Positions 13,496 through 14,326 of a stretch of DNA of 14,326 nucleotides are shown in pieces. The stretch is taken from NCBI GenBank assembly GCA_045579195.1, contig JAZNLR010000141.1, positions 1 to 14,326 of the forward strand, written 5' to 3'. The number at the start of each line of letters is the position of its first letter. Positions within the stretch are counted from its first letter, which is position 1. Below the pieces are notes generated by a model. It was not told the origin of the DNA and did not search any database. It was given only the letters and a program-made list of their open reading frames with translations. Position numbers and translations under genes: made by a program. Source of the DNA: JAZNLR01 sp045579195. GTDB lineage: Bacteria > Bacillota > Clostridia > Christensenellales > CAMQZB01.

Positions 13496-14326
13496 ATGCT
13501 TTCAAGGATTTGGAGTGTCGGTTTGGTTGGAATCGATGGCTATATGATTGAAGTTGAAACGGATATCAATCTCGGTATGCCGTCCTATGAGCTTGTCGGC
13601 CTTGCTGACACGGCGATCAAGGAGTCTCGTGAGCGCGTTCGTTCTGCAATTAAAAACAGCGGGATGAAGGTTCCCATCCATCGCATCACCATCAACCTTG
13701 CGCCTGCAGACGTGAAGAAGGAGGGCAGTCTTTACGACCTTCCGATTGCAATCGGAATCCTCACGGCAAGCGAACAGATCAGTTTTCAGCGTGCATCTGA
13801 GTTCGTTATGCTTGGTGAACTTTCTTTGAACGGAGACGTGAAGCCCGTGAACGGAATTCTTCCTCTATTGATCAGTGCAAGAAGCCGTGGATATAAGAAA
13901 TTTATCATCCCTGCTGCGAATGCAAAGGAAGCGAGCTATATTGAAGGAATTGAGAGCTATCCTGTGGCGTCTTTGAGAAGCGTTGCCGCGTTCTTAAAGG
14001 GTGTTGAAAAAATTGAGCCTGTCACGACCACAGCTTATTCCGTTGCAGAAAACCGTGACTATTATGAATCTGATTTTGCCTTTGTCAAAGGACAAAAAAC
14101 TGCAAAACGCGCGGTTGAGATCGCAGTTTGCGGTGGGCACAACTTGTTGATGATCGGGCCTCCGGGTGCCGGAAAGACGATGATTGCAAAATGTGTTCCG
14201 TCTATTATGCCGGATATGAGCTTTGAAGAGGCACTTGAAGTAACTAAGATTCACAGCATTGCAGGCTTGTTGGACAAGGATGACGGAATTGTAAAAACGC
14301 GCCCGTTCCGAACGCCGCATCATACG
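13496..14326 (+). CDS. comM: ComM/YifB family AAA+ protein, N-terminal 277 residues (3' end outside window)
   Basis: The frame is open from ATG 13496 to the window end. The product starts MLSRIWSVGLVGIDGYMIEVETDINLGMPSYELVGLADTAIKESRERVRSAI, the typical opening of this family. Its N-terminal ChlI/Lon-protease-like domain runs to about residue 150 (NLAPADVKKEGSLYDLPIAIGIL, LGELSLNGDVKPVNGILP). A Mg-chelatase-like AAA+ domain then starts, with FVKGQKTAKRAVEIA and Walker A GPPGAGKT (221-228), and the cut falls after RPFRTPHHT. The complete family is about 500 residues. In transformable Gram-negative bacteria ComM is a hexameric helicase promoting branch migration during recombination of incoming DNA; the role in Clostridia is less clear. 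AGGAA at 13487-13491 is the likely ribosome binding site. In many genomes it follows yraN and precedes dprA. Confidence 0.93.
   Translation, partial: MLSRIWSVGLVGIDGYMIEVETDINLGMPSYELVGLADTAIKESRERVRSAIKNSGMKVPIHRITINLAPADVKKEGSLYDLPIAIGILTASEQISFQRASEFVMLGELSLNGDVKPVNGILPLLISARSRGYKKFIIPAANAKEASYIEGIESYPVASLRSVAAFLKGVEKIEPVTTTAYSVAENRDYYESDFAFVKGQKTAKRAVEIAVCGGHNLLMIGPPGAGKTMIAKCVPSIMPDMSFEEALEVTKIHSIAGLLDKDDGIVKTRPFRTPHHT

Noticed and set aside
1..14326. A hidden accessory or defence system, prophage, transposon, CRISPR array or tRNA
   Set aside because: Every sizeable open region on the + strand is a recognised housekeeping gene, intergenic gaps are all under 200 bases, and no repeat arrays, inverted terminal repeats or cloverleaf structures were seen.

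Overview
The window is a chromosomal housekeeping region of a Gram-positive bacterium of the Bacillota, most likely class Clostridia. The evidence is the gene order (ackA, rpmF, plsX, rnc, smc, ftsY, ylxM, ffh, rpsP, khpA, rimM, trmD, rbgA, rnhB, yraN, then rplS and comM), the presence of YlxM and RbgA, GGAGG-type ribosome binding sites, sigma-A-type promoters, and moderately low GC with mixed ATG, GTG and TTG starts. I cannot name a genus. Every gene reads on the + strand. I see no mobile element, CRISPR array, tRNA, rRNA or accessory island.

Layout. (1) 1-886 is the 3' part of acetate kinase. (2) 926-1231 is a self-contained transcription unit for ribosomal protein L32, with a perfect-consensus promoter, a strong ribosome binding site and an intrinsic terminator. 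(3) 1265-7530 is an apparent operon plsX-rnc-smc-ftsY covering lipid synthesis, dsRNA processing, chromosome condensation and the SRP receptor. (4) 7549-12840 is a second long apparent operon, ylxM-ffh-rpsP-khpA-rimM-trmD-rbgA-rnhB-yraN. It starts at a strong promoter whose transcript begins with a terminator-like hairpin. Most genes in it touch or overlap. Its products serve protein targeting (YlxM, Ffh), ribosome construction (S16, KhpA, RimM, RbgA), tRNA methylation (TrmD) and nucleic-acid housekeeping (RNase HII, YraN). (5) 12865-13354 is a separate unit for ribosomal protein L19, with its own promoter, a structured leader resembling the known L19 leader, and a strong terminator. (6) From 13496 to the window end is the 5' part of a comM/yifB-type AAA+ gene.

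The proteins are all well-known families. What merits attention is regulation and gene order: the hairpin at the ylxM start with no visible Shine-Dalgarno sequence, rplS moved from its usual place after trmD to a site between yraN and comM, palindromes inside the rpmF and plsX promoters, and the absence of yceD (upstream of rpmF) and acpP (between plsX and rnc). I found no convincing undescribed multi-gene system.
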